From: Nibribacter ruber
GTDB lineage: Bacteria > Bacteroidota > Bacteroidia > Cytophagales > Hymenobacteraceae
NCBI RefSeq assembly: GCF_009913235.1
Contig: NZ_CP047897.1
Span: 3,967,001-4,031,000, forward strand
DNA length: 64,000 nucleotides
Direction: 5' to 3'
Every line of letters starts with the position of its first letter. The stretch's first letter is position 1. The position numbers and the translations under genes are program-made. The notes under the pieces were generated by a model that worked only from the letters and a program-made list of their open reading frames with translations, was not told the origin of the DNA and ran no database searches. Shown here piece after piece: positions 26,060 to 35,026 of the stretch.

Positions 26060-26872
26060 ATGGAGAACAGAAATTACAAAGATAGAGACGGGGGCAGACG
26101 CCCTAACTTCCATAAGCAGCCCAAAGTGGACAAGATGGAGATGGTGTTTGGCTTACGGCCCATCTTAGAGGCGCTCCATGCGGGCAAGACCCTGGAGAAA
26201 ATCTACCTGCAGAAAGGCGTCAACCATAGCATTAGCCAGGAGATCAGTGAACTGGCGCGGGCCGCCGGGGTGCCTATCTCCATTGTGCCGCCAGAAAAGC
26301 TGGACCAACTCACGCGCAAGAACCACCAGGGCGCGGTGGCCTACCTGTCTTCGGTGACCTATCTGCCCCTGGATGAGATTGTGGCTTCCATCTTTGAGAA
26401 GGGCAAAGACCCGTTGCTGTTGGTGCTGGACCGTATCACAGACGTGCGCAACTTCGGGGCCATTGCTCGTAACGCCGAGTGTATGGGCGTAGATGCCATT
26501 GTCATCCCTAGCCGCGGAGCCGCTCAAATCAACGCAGATGCCTTGAAAACCTCTGCCGGTGCCTTGAACCTAATTGCCGTTTGCCGTGAGAACAACCTCA
26601 AAGACACGCTCCATTTCTTGAAGCAGTCTGGTATACGCGTAGTGGCCTGTACTGAGAAAGCCGAAGAAGAACTTACCGATGCCTCTGTAGACCTAACCGG
26701 ACCTCTGGCCATCATGATGGGCAGCGAAGAGGACGGCATCTCCCCGGAATACCTGAAGAAGGCAGACGTACGCGTAAAAATCCCGATGACGGGCCAAATT
26801 CAGTCCCTGAACGTGTCTGTAGCCAGCGGCATTGTTTTATATGAAACATTAAGACAACGCAGCAAGGCCTAA
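26060..26872 (+). CDS. rlmB: 23S rRNA 2'-O-methyltransferase RlmB (SpoU/TrmH family)
   Basis: 270 residues. A basic head (NYKDRDGGRRPNFHKQPK) precedes the substrate-binding domain VFGLRPILEALHAGKTLEKIYLQKG and the SPOUT catalytic domain: LDRITDVRNFGAIARNAECMG (motif 1), IMMGSEEDGIS (motif 2) and IPMTGQIQSLNVSVASGIVLYE (motif 3). This is the RlmB/TrmH layout; the enzyme 2'-O-methylates G2251 of 23S rRNA in E. coli. Exact target in this organism is inference. Convergent with manC over a long hairpin. Confidence 0.9.
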   Translation: MENRNYKDRDGGRRPNFHKQPKVDKMEMVFGLRPILEALHAGKTLEKIYLQKGVNHSISQEISELARAAGVPISIVPPEKLDQLTRKNHQGAVAYLSSVTYLPLDEIVASIFEKGKDPLLLVLDRITDVRNFGAIARNAECMGVDAIVIPSRGAAQINADALKTSAGALNLIAVCRENNLKDTLHFLKQSGIRVVACTEKAEEELTDASVDLTGPLAIMMGSEEDGISPEYLKKADVRVKIPMTGQIQSLNVSVASGIVLYETLRQRSKA

Positions 26873-26889
26873 ACCACCAAGCCTTATAC

Positions 26890-26937
26890 AACGGAACGGC
26901 CCGCTATCTCAACAATAGCGGGCCGTTCCGTTTTTAG
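26890..26937. terminator. bidirectional terminator rlmB/manC
   Basis: Perfect 17-bp stem AACGGAACGGCCCGCTA / TAGCGGGCCGTTCCGTT with a 9-nt loop. Its right arm runs into the CGTTTTT of palindromic element copy 10, which supplies the T-tract for the rlmB transcript. Confidence 0.88.
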
Positions 26938-26966
26938 CCTGTTTTCCGGGGAATAGCCCAAAAACG
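26929..26966. repeat. 38-bp palindromic element, copy 10
   Basis: CGTTTTTAGCCTG...TAGCCCAAAAACG. It ends 2 bp from the manC stop codon and overlaps the rlmB terminator stem. Confidence 0.88.
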
Positions 26967-26968
26967 GC

Positions 26969-28048
26969 TTAGATGTATTGGTTGCCTTTTTGAGACTTGG
27001 CATCAGAGACAAAGTCCTTCACCTTCTGCTCGTCCTCGCGGCGGCAGATCATGAGCACGTTGTCATGTTCGGCAATGATATAATCTGTGAGGCCCTGCAC
27101 TACCACCAGTTGGTCTTTGGGTGTTTTGATGATGCAGTTGTTCACGTCATATAGCAGAATATTGCCGTCTACCACGTTACCCTCAGAGGTTTTGTCTGTC
27201 ACGCTGTAGAGTGAATTCCAACTGCCCAGGTCTGACCAGCCAAAATCGCCTTCAATCACAAACACGTTGTCGGCCTTCTCCATGATACCGTAGTCAATGG
27301 AGATGTTGCGCGAATGGGAATAAGCTCTATTGATGAAAGCTTCTTCCTTGTCTGTGTTCAACACGGCGCGTCCTTCTTCAAAGGTGTCGGCTAGTTCACC
27401 TAAATGCTCTTCAAAAGCCTGTACAATGGCCTTTACGTTCCAGATGAAGATACCAGAGTTCCAGACAAACTCGCCGCTGTCAATAAACATCTGGGCAATC
27501 TCCAGGGAGGGCTTCTCGGTAAAGGTTTTTACCTTTTTGAGGTCATCCTGGTGGTCATTGTCAAGGAACTGAATGTAGCCGTAGCCGGTGTCAGGACGAG
27601 TGGGTTTGATGCCCAGCGTTACCAGAATGTCTCGGTTTTTGGTGGCTTCCAGCGCTTGATTGATGCATTTCTTGAAAGACTCCTCGCGCAGGATCACATG
27701 GTCTGCCGGGCTCACCACAATATTGGCGTTGGGGTCTTTGGCCAGAATCTTATAGGTGGCATAGGCAATGCATGGCGCCGTGTTGCGGCCAATGGGCTCT
27801 AGCAGCAACTGCTCCTCTGCCAAATTGGGCAAATGCTCTTTTACCAGCGATGCGTACTCTTTATTGGTCACCACATAGATGTGCTCTGGCGGGCAGATGC
27901 CTTCAAACCGCTTAACGGTTGACTGCAACAGGCTTTCGCCAATGCCCAGCACGTCATGGAACTGCTTAGGGTGATTGATGCGGCTAAACGGCCAAAAACG
28001 GCTGCCAATGCCGCCGGCCATGATCACCACGTAGGTATTCGCGTTCAT
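26969..28048 (-). CDS. manC: mannose-1-phosphate guanylyltransferase
   Basis: 359 residues, nucleotidyltransferase domain only (no phosphomannose isomerase domain). The signature MAGGIGSRFWPFSRINHPKQF holds the GGxGxRxxPxS/K loop; EPIGRNTAPCIA and VVSPADHVI are the sugar-nucleotide binding and metal Asp motifs; GYGYIQ and FTEKPSLEIA follow. It makes GDP-mannose for polysaccharide and LPS. Adjacent to kdsD (2 bp gap), so both supply sugar precursors for the envelope. Confidence 0.9.
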   Translation of the reverse strand: MNANTYVVIMAGGIGSRFWPFSRINHPKQFHDVLGIGESLLQSTVKRFEGICPPEHIYVVTNKEYASLVKEHLPNLAEEQLLLEPIGRNTAPCIAYATYKILAKDPNANIVVSPADHVILREESFKKCINQALEATKNRDILVTLGIKPTRPDTGYGYIQFLDNDHQDDLKKVKTFTEKPSLEIAQMFIDSGEFVWNSGIFIWNVKAIVQAFEEHLGELADTFEEGRAVLNTDKEEAFINRAYSHSRNISIDYGIMEKADNVFVIEGDFGWSDLGSWNSLYSVTDKTSEGNVVDGNILLYDVNNCIIKTPKDQLVVVQGLTDYIIAEHDNVLMICRREDEQKVKDFVSDAKSQKGNQYI

Positions 28049-28050
28049 GT

Positions 28051-29019
28051 CTAAATTAATCCTTCTTTCAGCAAATCGTGCAGATGCACAAACCCCACAA
28101 AGGTACCAGATTTAGTGACAATGAGCTGCGTAATGTTTTTTTGTTGCATAATGGTCAACGCTTCGGCGGCGTACGCGTCTACGTCAATGGTGAGAGGAGA
28201 GGGCGTCATGATGTCCTGGGCATGAATTCCTTTAAGGTCTTCATGGTTGGAAAGCATGCGGCGCAAATCTCCATCGGTAATAATGCCTACCAATTCTCCC
28301 TGCGCGTCTACCACGGCTGTAGCACCAAGTCGTTTGGAAGAAATTTCAATGATGATTTCTTTTAGCGCTGCGTCTACCAACACTTTGGGAGCGGCGTTCA
28401 ACAAGACTAAGTCATCTACTTTCAAATACAGGCGCTTGCCTAAGGATCCGCCCGGGTGTAAAGCGCCAAAATCTTCACTGCTAAAGTTTCTTGCTTCTAA
28501 CAAGCAAACGGCCAACGCATCTGCCAAGGCCAGGTGGGCCGTGGTGCTGGTGGTAGGCGCTAAATTGTTAGGGCAGGCTTCTTTCTCAATGGTGGCGTTC
28601 AGGACGAAATCTGCCTGTTGGGCCAGGTAAGAATCTATGTTGGAGACAAGAGCCGCCAGCTGGGCACCCTTGCGCTTGAGGAGCGGCACCAGCACTTTTA
28701 TCTCTGGGGTGTTGCCGCTTTTGGAGAGGCAGATGACAAAGTCCTCAGATTGTATCATACCAAGGTCACCGTGAATGGCGTCTGCCGCGTGCATAAACAG
28801 CGCAGGCGTTCCGGTGGAGTTGAGGGTGGCCACAATTTTGGTGGCAATGTTGGCGCTTTTCCCTATTCCAGTGACCACTACCCGGCCTTTAATGGCCAAA
28901 ATAGCCTGCACACAGGCTTCAAACTCATCATTAATATAGTCTGCCAATTTTAACACCGCAGCCGCTTCTTGTTGCAGGACATTTTTTGCGATGTTTTTGA
29001 TATTTTTCGTGATATTCAA
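28051..29019 (-). CDS. kdsD: arabinose-5-phosphate isomerase, KpsF/GutQ family
   Basis: 322 residues. The SIS domain (about 35-170) has VVVTGIGKSANIATKIVATLNSTGTPALF and the catalytic-His region HAADAIHGDLGM; two CBS domains follow (about 205-265 and 275-322). It converts ribulose-5-P to arabinose-5-P for KDO synthesis in LPS. The start is a TTG at 29019: an in-frame TAA lies five codons upstream and there is no ATG before the SIS domain, so TTG is nearly forced. Located 2 bp before manC and divergent from recQ. Confidence 0.9.
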   Translation of the reverse strand: MNITKNIKNIAKNVLQQEAAAVLKLADYINDEFEACVQAILAIKGRVVVTGIGKSANIATKIVATLNSTGTPALFMHAADAIHGDLGMIQSEDFVICLSKSGNTPEIKVLVPLLKRKGAQLAALVSNIDSYLAQQADFVLNATIEKEACPNNLAPTTSTTAHLALADALAVCLLEARNFSSEDFGALHPGGSLGKRLYLKVDDLVLLNAAPKVLVDAALKEIIIEISSKRLGATAVVDAQGELVGIITDGDLRRMLSNHEDLKGIHAQDIMTPSPLTIDVDAYAAEALTIMQQKNITQLIVTKSGTFVGFVHLHDLLKEGLI

Positions 29020-29090
29020 GTTAAATTTGTATTAGACAAGACAACAAAAGACAGTTTACCAGAACCTGGTTTATAACACAGGAAACTCAC

Positions 29091-31271
29091 ATGTTAGTGA
29101 AACAAGACAATTTTTTAAAAAACAAATTAAAGGAAGTTTTTGGCTATAGTCAATTCAGGGGCAACCAAGAAGCTATAATTGAGAACATCATGGCAGGCAA
29201 GAACACGTTTGTGATCATGCCCACCGGCGCCGGCAAGTCGCTTTGCTACCAGCTGCCCGCGCTGGCTATGGAAGGGACGGCCATCGTCATTTCGCCTTTA
29301 ATTGCCCTGATGAAGAATCAGGTGGACCAATTGAATGCCTTTGGGGTGAACGCACAGTTCTTGAATTCTACCCTGACCAAGGCAGAGATTAACCGCGTAA
29401 AGAGGGAGACCATCAATGGAGATGTGAAGTTGCTGTACGTGGCACCAGAATCACTAACCAAAGAAGAGACCCTGGACTTTTTAAAGCAGGCCAACATCAC
29501 CTTCGTGGCCATTGACGAGGCGCACTGTATTTCTGAGTGGGGCCATGACTTCAGGCCAGAGTACCGCAAAATCAGAGGCATCATTGACAGCATTGGCAAC
29601 CTGCCCATCATTGCCCTTACCGCCACGGCCACGCCCAAGGTGCAGCTGGACATCCAGCGCAACCTGCAAATGGACGACGCTTCTGTGTTCAAGTCTTCTT
29701 TCAATAGAACCAACCTGTACTACGAGGTGCGCCCTAAGCACCAGACCAAAAAGCAGGTCATCAAATACATCAAGAAAAACAAAGGCAAGAGTGGCATCAT
29801 CTACTGCCTCAGCCGCAAGAAGGTAGAAGAGATTGCCGAGCTGCTGAAGGTAAATGACATCAAAGCCCTTCCGTACCACGCCGGTCTGGACGCCCCCATC
29901 AGGATGGCGAACCAGGATGCGTTTCTGAACGAAGAAGCCGATGTGATTGTGGCCACCATTGCCTTTGGCATGGGCATTGACAAACCAGACGTACGCTTTG
30001 TAATCCATTATGACACGCCTAAGTCCATTGAGGGCTACTACCAGGAGACGGGCCGGGCCGGACGTGACGGACTGGAGGGTAACTGCCTCATGTTCTACAG
30101 CTATGATGACATTGTCAAGCTGGAGAAGTTCAGCAAGGACAAGCCGGTGACGGAGCGCGACAACTCCAAGTTGTTGCTGCAGGAAATGGCCTCGTATGCA
30201 GACTCAGCGGTGTGTAGAAGAAGACAGCTGTTGCATTACTTCGGGGAGATGTACAACAAGGATTGTGGCTTCTGTGACAACTGCGTGCACCCTAAAGAGA
30301 AGTTTGAAGCCGAGAAAGAGTTAATCCTAGCCATTAAAGCCGTGCAGCAGACCAAGGAGCGCTTCCCGATGGACCACTTGGTACACGTGCTCATGGGCAT
30401 GAAAGACCAGTACGTGGAGAGCTACAGCCATGACCAGCTGGAGGTCTACGGAGCCGGCAAGGAGCATGACGCCGCCTACTGGACCTCGGTGCTGCGCCAG
30501 GCCTTGTTGTTTGACTACCTGGAGAAAGACATTGAGAACTTCGGGACGGTGAAAATCTCTGCCAAAGGGGCAGAGTACCTCAAGAAGCCGCATCCCATCA
30601 AATTCGCGAAAGACCATAACTTTGAGGAAGAGGTACAGCAGGAAGAAGAGAAGGTAGAAACCCAGGCCGCGGCCGGGCATGATACCGTGCTGTTTGATAT
30701 GCTCAAGTCCCTGCGCAAGAAAATGGCGAAGGAGCTAAGCTTGCCGCCGTACGTGCTCTTCCAGGATCCGTCCATCAAGGAAATGGCCACAACCTATCCC
30801 ACCAACAGAGAAGACCTGGCGCACATTGCCGGGGTGGGCATGGGCAAGGTGCAGAAGTTTGGCAAGCCGTTCCTGGACCTCATTACCAAATACGTAGAGG
30901 AGAACGACATTGTCACCGCCGCCGATGTGGTGGTGAAGACCACCGTCAACAAGTCCAAGCTCAAGATTTACGTGATTCAGCAGATTGACAAGAAAATGGA
31001 CCTGGAGGAGATTGCCTCTACCAAATCCATCACCATGGCCGAGCTGATTGAGGAGATTGAACACATCTGCTACTCGGGCACCAAGCTCAACCTGGACTAC
31101 TACATCAACGGAGTTCTGGACCAGGAGCGTCAGCAGGAGGTAATGGACTACTTCATGCACGCCACCACAGACAACATGGCCGAAGCCATGAAAGAACTGG
31201 GCACCGATGATTACACCGAGGACGACCTGCGTTTGATGCGCATCAAGTTCTTGTCTAAATATGCCAACTAA
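29091..31271 (+). CDS. recQ: ATP-dependent DNA helicase RecQ
   Basis: 726 residues. The helicase core shows motif I MPTGAGKSLCYQ, motif II DEAHC (IDEAHCISEWGHDF), motif III TATATP and motif VI QETGRAGRDG. A RecQ zinc-binding region (CRRRQLLHYFGE...CGFCDNC) and winged helix follow, then an HRDC domain (about 520-600) and a C-terminal helical extension seen in Bacteroidota RecQ. It unwinds recombination intermediates and stalled forks. A -7-like TAAATTTG at 29022-29029 with TTTG at 28996-28999 may be its promoter, with 22 bp spacing. Monocistronic with terminator. Confidence 0.95.
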   Translation: MLVKQDNFLKNKLKEVFGYSQFRGNQEAIIENIMAGKNTFVIMPTGAGKSLCYQLPALAMEGTAIVISPLIALMKNQVDQLNAFGVNAQFLNSTLTKAEINRVKRETINGDVKLLYVAPESLTKEETLDFLKQANITFVAIDEAHCISEWGHDFRPEYRKIRGIIDSIGNLPIIALTATATPKVQLDIQRNLQMDDASVFKSSFNRTNLYYEVRPKHQTKKQVIKYIKKNKGKSGIIYCLSRKKVEEIAELLKVNDIKALPYHAGLDAPIRMANQDAFLNEEADVIVATIAFGMGIDKPDVRFVIHYDTPKSIEGYYQETGRAGRDGLEGNCLMFYSYDDIVKLEKFSKDKPVTERDNSKLLLQEMASYADSAVCRRRQLLHYFGEMYNKDCGFCDNCVHPKEKFEAEKELILAIKAVQQTKERFPMDHLVHVLMGMKDQYVESYSHDQLEVYGAGKEHDAAYWTSVLRQALLFDYLEKDIENFGTVKISAKGAEYLKKPHPIKFAKDHNFEEEVQQEEEKVETQAAAGHDTVLFDMLKSLRKKMAKELSLPPYVLFQDPSIKEMATTYPTNREDLAHIAGVGMGKVQKFGKPFLDLITKYVEENDIVTAADVVVKTTVNKSKLKIYVIQQIDKKMDLEEIASTKSITMAELIEEIEHICYSGTKLNLDYYINGVLDQERQQEVMDYFMHATTDNMAEAMKELGTDDYTEDDLRLMRIKFLSKYAN

Positions 31272-31295
31272 GGCAGACCGTAAGCAGAAAAAAGA

Positions 31296-31325
31296 AAAAG
31301 CAGGTGGGAGTCACCTGCTTTTTTT
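31296..31325 (+). terminator. intrinsic terminator of recQ
   Basis: Nine-bp stem AAGCAGGTG / CACCTGCTT with a 5-nt loop followed by five T. Confidence 0.85.
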
Positions 31326-31345
31326 GTTTCCTTTGTGGAGCACTT

Positions 31346-31383
31346 CGTTTTTGGCCTCTTTTCTGGAAAACAAGCCAAAAACG
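31346..31383. repeat. 38-bp palindromic element, copy 11
   Basis: CGTTTTTGGCCTC...CAAGCCAAAAACG around TTTTCTGGAAAA, just 3' of the recQ terminator. Confidence 0.88.
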
Positions 31384-31443
31384 GAACAGGCTTCATTGTG
31401 TACCAAGCCTGGGCGGTTGCGCTCAGGTGCAAACTAAACGTGT

Positions 31444-32748
31444 ATGAATGTCCTTATCATTGGGTCTGGCGGCCGCGAGCATGCCCTTACCTGGAAACTT
31501 CAGCAGAGCCCTTATTGTGAGAGAATCTACGTGGCGCCCGGAAACGCCGGCACGGCCCAGCTAGCCACCAACGTAGACATCTCCATCACCAACTTTGAGG
31601 AACTGGCCAAATTTGCCACAGACTTTAACATCATGATGGTGGTGGTAGGGCAGGAGGCCGCTCTGGTAGAAGGCATTCATGATTACTTTCAGGCGCAGGA
31701 CTACCTCCGGCACATTCTGGTGGTAGGGCCGTGCAAAGCCGGTGCGCAGCTAGAAGGCAGCAAAGACTTCTCCAAGCAGTTTCTGCTAAAATACAATATT
31801 CCCACCGCCCAATACCAGACCTTTACCGCAGACACCATTGACCAGGGCCTGGCCTATCTAGAAAGACAATCTTATCCCATCGTCCTGAAAGCCGACGGGC
31901 TGGCCGCCGGAAAGGGCGTAGTCATTGCCAAGGATTTGGAAGAGGCCAGCTTCACTTTGAAGGGCATGCTGTTGCACAACAAATTTGGGAGCGCCGGTAA
32001 CAAGGTAGTGATAGAAGAGTTTCTGCAGGGCATTGAAATGTCGGCGTTCATTCTCACAGACGGCAAGGAGTACGTGATGCTGCCCGAGGCGAAGGACTAC
32101 AAGCGCATAGGGGAGGAAGACACCGGCCTGAACACCGGCGGCATGGGCGCGGTCTCCCCGGTGCCGTTCGCCAAGGAGGCGTTCATGGACAAAGTGCGCA
32201 CGCGCGTGATTGAGCCCACGCTGGCGGGCCTGCAGGCAGAGAACATCCCGTACTCGGGCTTCCTGTTTATTGGCCTCATGAACGTGAACGGTGACCCCTA
32301 CGTGATAGAATACAACGTGCGTTTAGGAGATCCAGAGACCGAAGCCATTTTGCCGCGCATCCAGTCAGATCTGTTTGAGTTGTTCAAAGCCCTGCATGAT
32401 CATGAGTTGGGCCAGTACAATCTGCAGATGGATCCGCGCGCCGCCACCACCATCTTTCTGGTGAGCGGAGGATACCCAGAAGATTACGAGAAGGGCAAGG
32501 AGATTCAAGGCCTGGACAAAGAGCTGCCAGAGGACGTGTATTGTTTCCATGCAGGCACCAGGCAGAATGAGCAAGGCCAGGTAGTGACAGACGGCGGCCG
32601 CGTGATGGCCATCACCGCCTTAGGTTCAGACATGGAAGAAGCTTTGAAGAAGGCCAACCTGGCCGCCTCGCATATCAAGTGGCCGGGCCGCTACTTCCGG
32701 CAAGACATAGGCTTTGATTTAAGGAAATATGCAGCCGAGCGTTTTTAG
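31444..32748 (+). CDS. purD: phosphoribosylamine-glycine ligase
   Basis: 434 residues, ATP-grasp fold. The N-domain starts MNVLIIGSGGREHALTWKL; VLKADGLAAGKGVV is the ATP-grasp glycine loop, EEFLQGIEMS, LPEAKDYKRIGEEDTGLNTGGMGAVSP and NVRLGDPETEAILPR are the signature segments. It catalyses step 2 of purine synthesis. Its last two codons and stop (CGT TTT TAG) are formed by palindromic element copy 12, so the element overlaps the coding end. Confidence 0.95.
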   Translation: MNVLIIGSGGREHALTWKLQQSPYCERIYVAPGNAGTAQLATNVDISITNFEELAKFATDFNIMMVVVGQEAALVEGIHDYFQAQDYLRHILVVGPCKAGAQLEGSKDFSKQFLLKYNIPTAQYQTFTADTIDQGLAYLERQSYPIVLKADGLAAGKGVVIAKDLEEASFTLKGMLLHNKFGSAGNKVVIEEFLQGIEMSAFILTDGKEYVMLPEAKDYKRIGEEDTGLNTGGMGAVSPVPFAKEAFMDKVRTRVIEPTLAGLQAENIPYSGFLFIGLMNVNGDPYVIEYNVRLGDPETEAILPRIQSDLFELFKALHDHELGQYNLQMDPRAATTIFLVSGGYPEDYEKGKEIQGLDKELPEDVYCFHAGTRQNEQGQVVTDGGRVMAITALGSDMEEALKKANLAASHIKWPGRYFRQDIGFDLRKYAAERF

Positions 32749-32777
32749 GCTCTTTTCCCGGAATTACGCCAAAAATG
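32740..32777. repeat. 38-bp palindromic element, copy 12, overlapping purD
   Basis: CGTTTTTAGGCTC...CGCCAAAAATG. The TAG in its left arm is the purD stop codon (32746-32748), and the first nine bases encode R-F-stop. Confidence 0.85.
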
Positions 32778-32881
32778 ACGAAGGCTAGCCGTTGGGCTGG
32801 CCTTTGTCATTTCCTGCAGGCAACGCCGTGGTAATTTTGCCGTTGGGTAAGAAGGTTCTTACACCCAATTCCGCACGTGCC

Positions 32882-34165
32882 ATGATCAAATCCACAGAAT
32901 ACACCACCGCCGAAGAAGCCGTCAAACTCATAAAATCCGGGGACCGCGTGTTTGTGCACGGGGCCGCCATGACTCCGCTACGCCTGGTGAACGCCGTTTC
33001 TGCCCGCGCCTCAGAACTCCGGGAGGTAGAGTTCATCCACATCCATACCGAAGGCCCCGCGCCCTACACCTACCCAGAGAACGCCAAGAGTTTCAAGACC
33101 AACGCGTGCTTTGTGGGCGGCAACATACGGCAGGCCCTCAATGACGGCCACGCCGACTATATTCCCATTTTCCTGAGCGAGATATCCTTTCTGTTCAGAA
33201 GAAATATCCTGCCCTTGGACGTGGCCCTGGTACAAGTCTCTCCGCCAGACGCTCACGGTTACTGCAGCCTGGGAGCCTCTGTAGACGTAGCCCTGTCTGC
33301 CGTGGAGACCGCCAAGATTGTGATTGCCGAAGTGAACCCGCAGGTGCCCCGTTCCCATGGCGACGGCGTGGTGCACATGAAACGATTCCATGCCAAAGTA
33401 TGGGTAGACGAGCCCCTGCCTGAACACCTGGGCAAACACACCGGCAGCGTAGAATTACAGATAGGCAGAATGGTAGCCGAACTGGTGGAAGACGGAGCTA
33501 CCTTGCAGATGGGCATTGGCGGCATTCCAGATGCGGTGCTGGCCCAGCTCATGCACCACAAAGACCTGGGCATCCATACCGAGATGTTCTCAGACGGAAT
33601 CATTCCGCTGGTGGAGAAAGGCATCATCACGGGTGCCAAAAAGCGCATCCTGCCCCATAAGATTGTATCCTGTTTTGTGAATGGCTCCCAGAAGGTGTTT
33701 GATTTTTTAGACGATAATCCGGGCGTGGTTTTGAAAGAGGCCATTTACACCAATGACACGTCCATCATAAGAAAGAACCCCAAAGTGACGGCCATCAACA
33801 GTGCCATTGAGGTGGATTTGACCGGCCAGGTCTGCGCCGACACCATTGGCACCTACCAGTTCTCTGGCGTAGGCGGACAGATGGACTTCATGCGCGGCGC
33901 AGCGCTCTCTGAAGGCGGAAAGCCCATCATAGCGCTACCCTCCATCACCAACAAAGGCGAATCCAAGATCGTGAACATGCTCAAGCCCGGCGCCAGCGTA
34001 ACTACTACCAGGGCCCACGTGCGCTACATTGTCACTGAATACGGTATTGCAGACTTGTACGGCAAGAACCTGCGCCAGCGCGCCAAGGCCCTCATCCAGA
34101 TTGCCCACCCAAGCCACCGCGAAGAACTGGAGCGCCTGGCCTTTGACCGGTTCAAGACCCTGTAA
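32882..34165 (+). CDS. acetyl-CoA hydrolase/transferase family protein
   Basis: 427 residues from the ATG at 32882; the open frame extends 30 codons upstream, but the family begins at about AVKLIKSGDRVFVHGAAMTP. The N-domain contains the oxyanion-type stretch RVFVHG; the C-domain has GIGGIPDAVLAQL, the catalytic Glu in GIHTEMFSDG, GVGGQMDFMRGA and VTEYGIADLYGKNLRQRA. Close relatives are 4-hydroxybutyrate or succinate:acetate CoA-transferases; the acyl substrate cannot be fixed from sequence. The first ATG sits 133 bp after purD. Confidence 0.88.
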   Translation: MIKSTEYTTAEEAVKLIKSGDRVFVHGAAMTPLRLVNAVSARASELREVEFIHIHTEGPAPYTYPENAKSFKTNACFVGGNIRQALNDGHADYIPIFLSEISFLFRRNILPLDVALVQVSPPDAHGYCSLGASVDVALSAVETAKIVIAEVNPQVPRSHGDGVVHMKRFHAKVWVDEPLPEHLGKHTGSVELQIGRMVAELVEDGATLQMGIGGIPDAVLAQLMHHKDLGIHTEMFSDGIIPLVEKGIITGAKKRILPHKIVSCFVNGSQKVFDFLDDNPGVVLKEAIYTNDTSIIRKNPKVTAINSAIEVDLTGQVCADTIGTYQFSGVGGQMDFMRGAALSEGGKPIIALPSITNKGESKIVNMLKPGASVTTTRAHVRYIVTEYGIADLYGKNLRQRAKALIQIAHPSHREELERLAFDRFKTL

Positions 34166-34212
34166 GTTTGGTACTCGTTATTGGTTGTTCCTTATTCTAT
34201 TTTCACCATGTG

Positions 34213-34250
34213 CGTTTCTGGCTAGTTTTCCAGGAAACAGCCTAAAAACA
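34213..34250. repeat. 38-bp palindromic element, copy 13 (degenerate)
   Basis: CGTTTCTGGCTAG...CAGCCTAAAAACA with the centre TTTTCCAGGAAA. It directly abuts the following terminator hairpin. Confidence 0.75.
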
Positions 34251-34286
34251 GAAAAGCCTGACACAAATGCTGTGTCAGGCTTTTCT
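34250..34286. terminator. bidirectional terminator
   Basis: Perfect 16-bp stem AGAAAAGCCTGACACA / TGTGTCAGGCTTTTCT, loop AATGC, between the convergent CoA-transferase gene and the bacilliredoxin gene. On the minus strand it is followed by palindromic element copy 13. Confidence 0.88.
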
Positions 34287-34304
34287 ATGATCAATGCGTG
34301 GAGG

Positions 34305-34733
34305 CTACTTAGCGCAATAATCTTCAAAAGCGCCTTGCAGGCTATCTACAATTCTGGTCAGGTCGTTGCCTTCAATGTGGTGGCGCTCAATCATGTGTAC
34401 CAGCTCGCCATCCTTGAACAAGGCAATGGATGGGGAAGAAGGAGGGTAGGGCAGCATGAACTCGCGGGCCTTGGCAACGGCGTCGCCTTCCATCCCGGCA
34501 AACACGGTTACCAGTTTGTTCGGCTTGGTCTCGCTGGAGGCTACGGCCATCTTTAAGGCAGGGCGGGCTTTAGATGCCGCACACCCGCAAACCGAGTTGA
34601 TGGCTACCAACACGGTGCCCTCTTTCTGGTTCAAGACAGATTCTACTTCTTCTGGGGTCATCAATTGCTCAAAGCCAACAGACGTTAGGTCTTCCCTGAT
34701 CGGGGCCACCATATATTCAGGATACATTCCCAT
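34305..34733 (-). CDS. brxA: BrxA/BrxB family bacilliredoxin
   Basis: 142 residues from MGMYPEYMVAPIREDLTSVGFEQL (ATG at 34733); the upstream extension is not family-like. The active site is the CGC motif in INSVCGCAASKARPAL (about residue 55), with thioredoxin-fold context VTVFAGMEGDAVAKAREF, PSSPSIALFKDGELVHMIERHHIEG. In Firmicutes these reduce bacillithiol-mixed disulfides; in Bacteroidota the YphP/YqiW family is also widespread and may use bacillithiol, which is inference here. Symbol given at family level. Confidence 0.88.
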   Translation of the reverse strand: MGMYPEYMVAPIREDLTSVGFEQLMTPEEVESVLNQKEGTVLVAINSVCGCAASKARPALKMAVASSETKPNKLVTVFAGMEGDAVAKAREFMLPYPPSSPSIALFKDGELVHMIERHHIEGNDLTRIVDSLQGAFEDYCAK

Positions 34734-34942
34734 GGTTCTTTCTAGATTAAAAATGCGTGAGTTCTGATTTTGTTGTAAATTTACAGAATCAAGGCTAGAA
34801 CACCACACCTGCCGCTTTGGTTTCCAGTATACCTCAGGAAAGCTGAGTTGCGCGTTCTATAGGGAGAAGCGGAAATACGCGGATTGGAGGCTGTTTTGAG
34901 ACTTGATGTGGGGAGAATATTAAATTTTAATTGTCTTCCTTC

Positions 34943-34973
34943 TTGGAATTTATCTGGTAACCGTGTAGTTTTG
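34943..34973 (+). promoter_or_regulatory. rpsT promoter
   Basis: TTGG at 34943-34946 and TAGTTTTG at 34966-34973 match the Bacteroidota -33 TTTG and -7 TAnnTTTG boxes with 20 bp between them; transcription would start about 45-50 bp before the rpsT ATG. Confidence 0.6.
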
Positions 34974-35026
34974 CAAACTCATTTAGAACCAGAAGTTAAA
35001 GCATTTATTTATATTCACTGTAAACC

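Noticed and set aside
34029-34556. Plus-strand open frame between the CoA-transferase and bacilliredoxin genes
   Set aside because: Runs through the terminator and palindromic element and is antisense to the bacilliredoxin gene; no recognisable domain.
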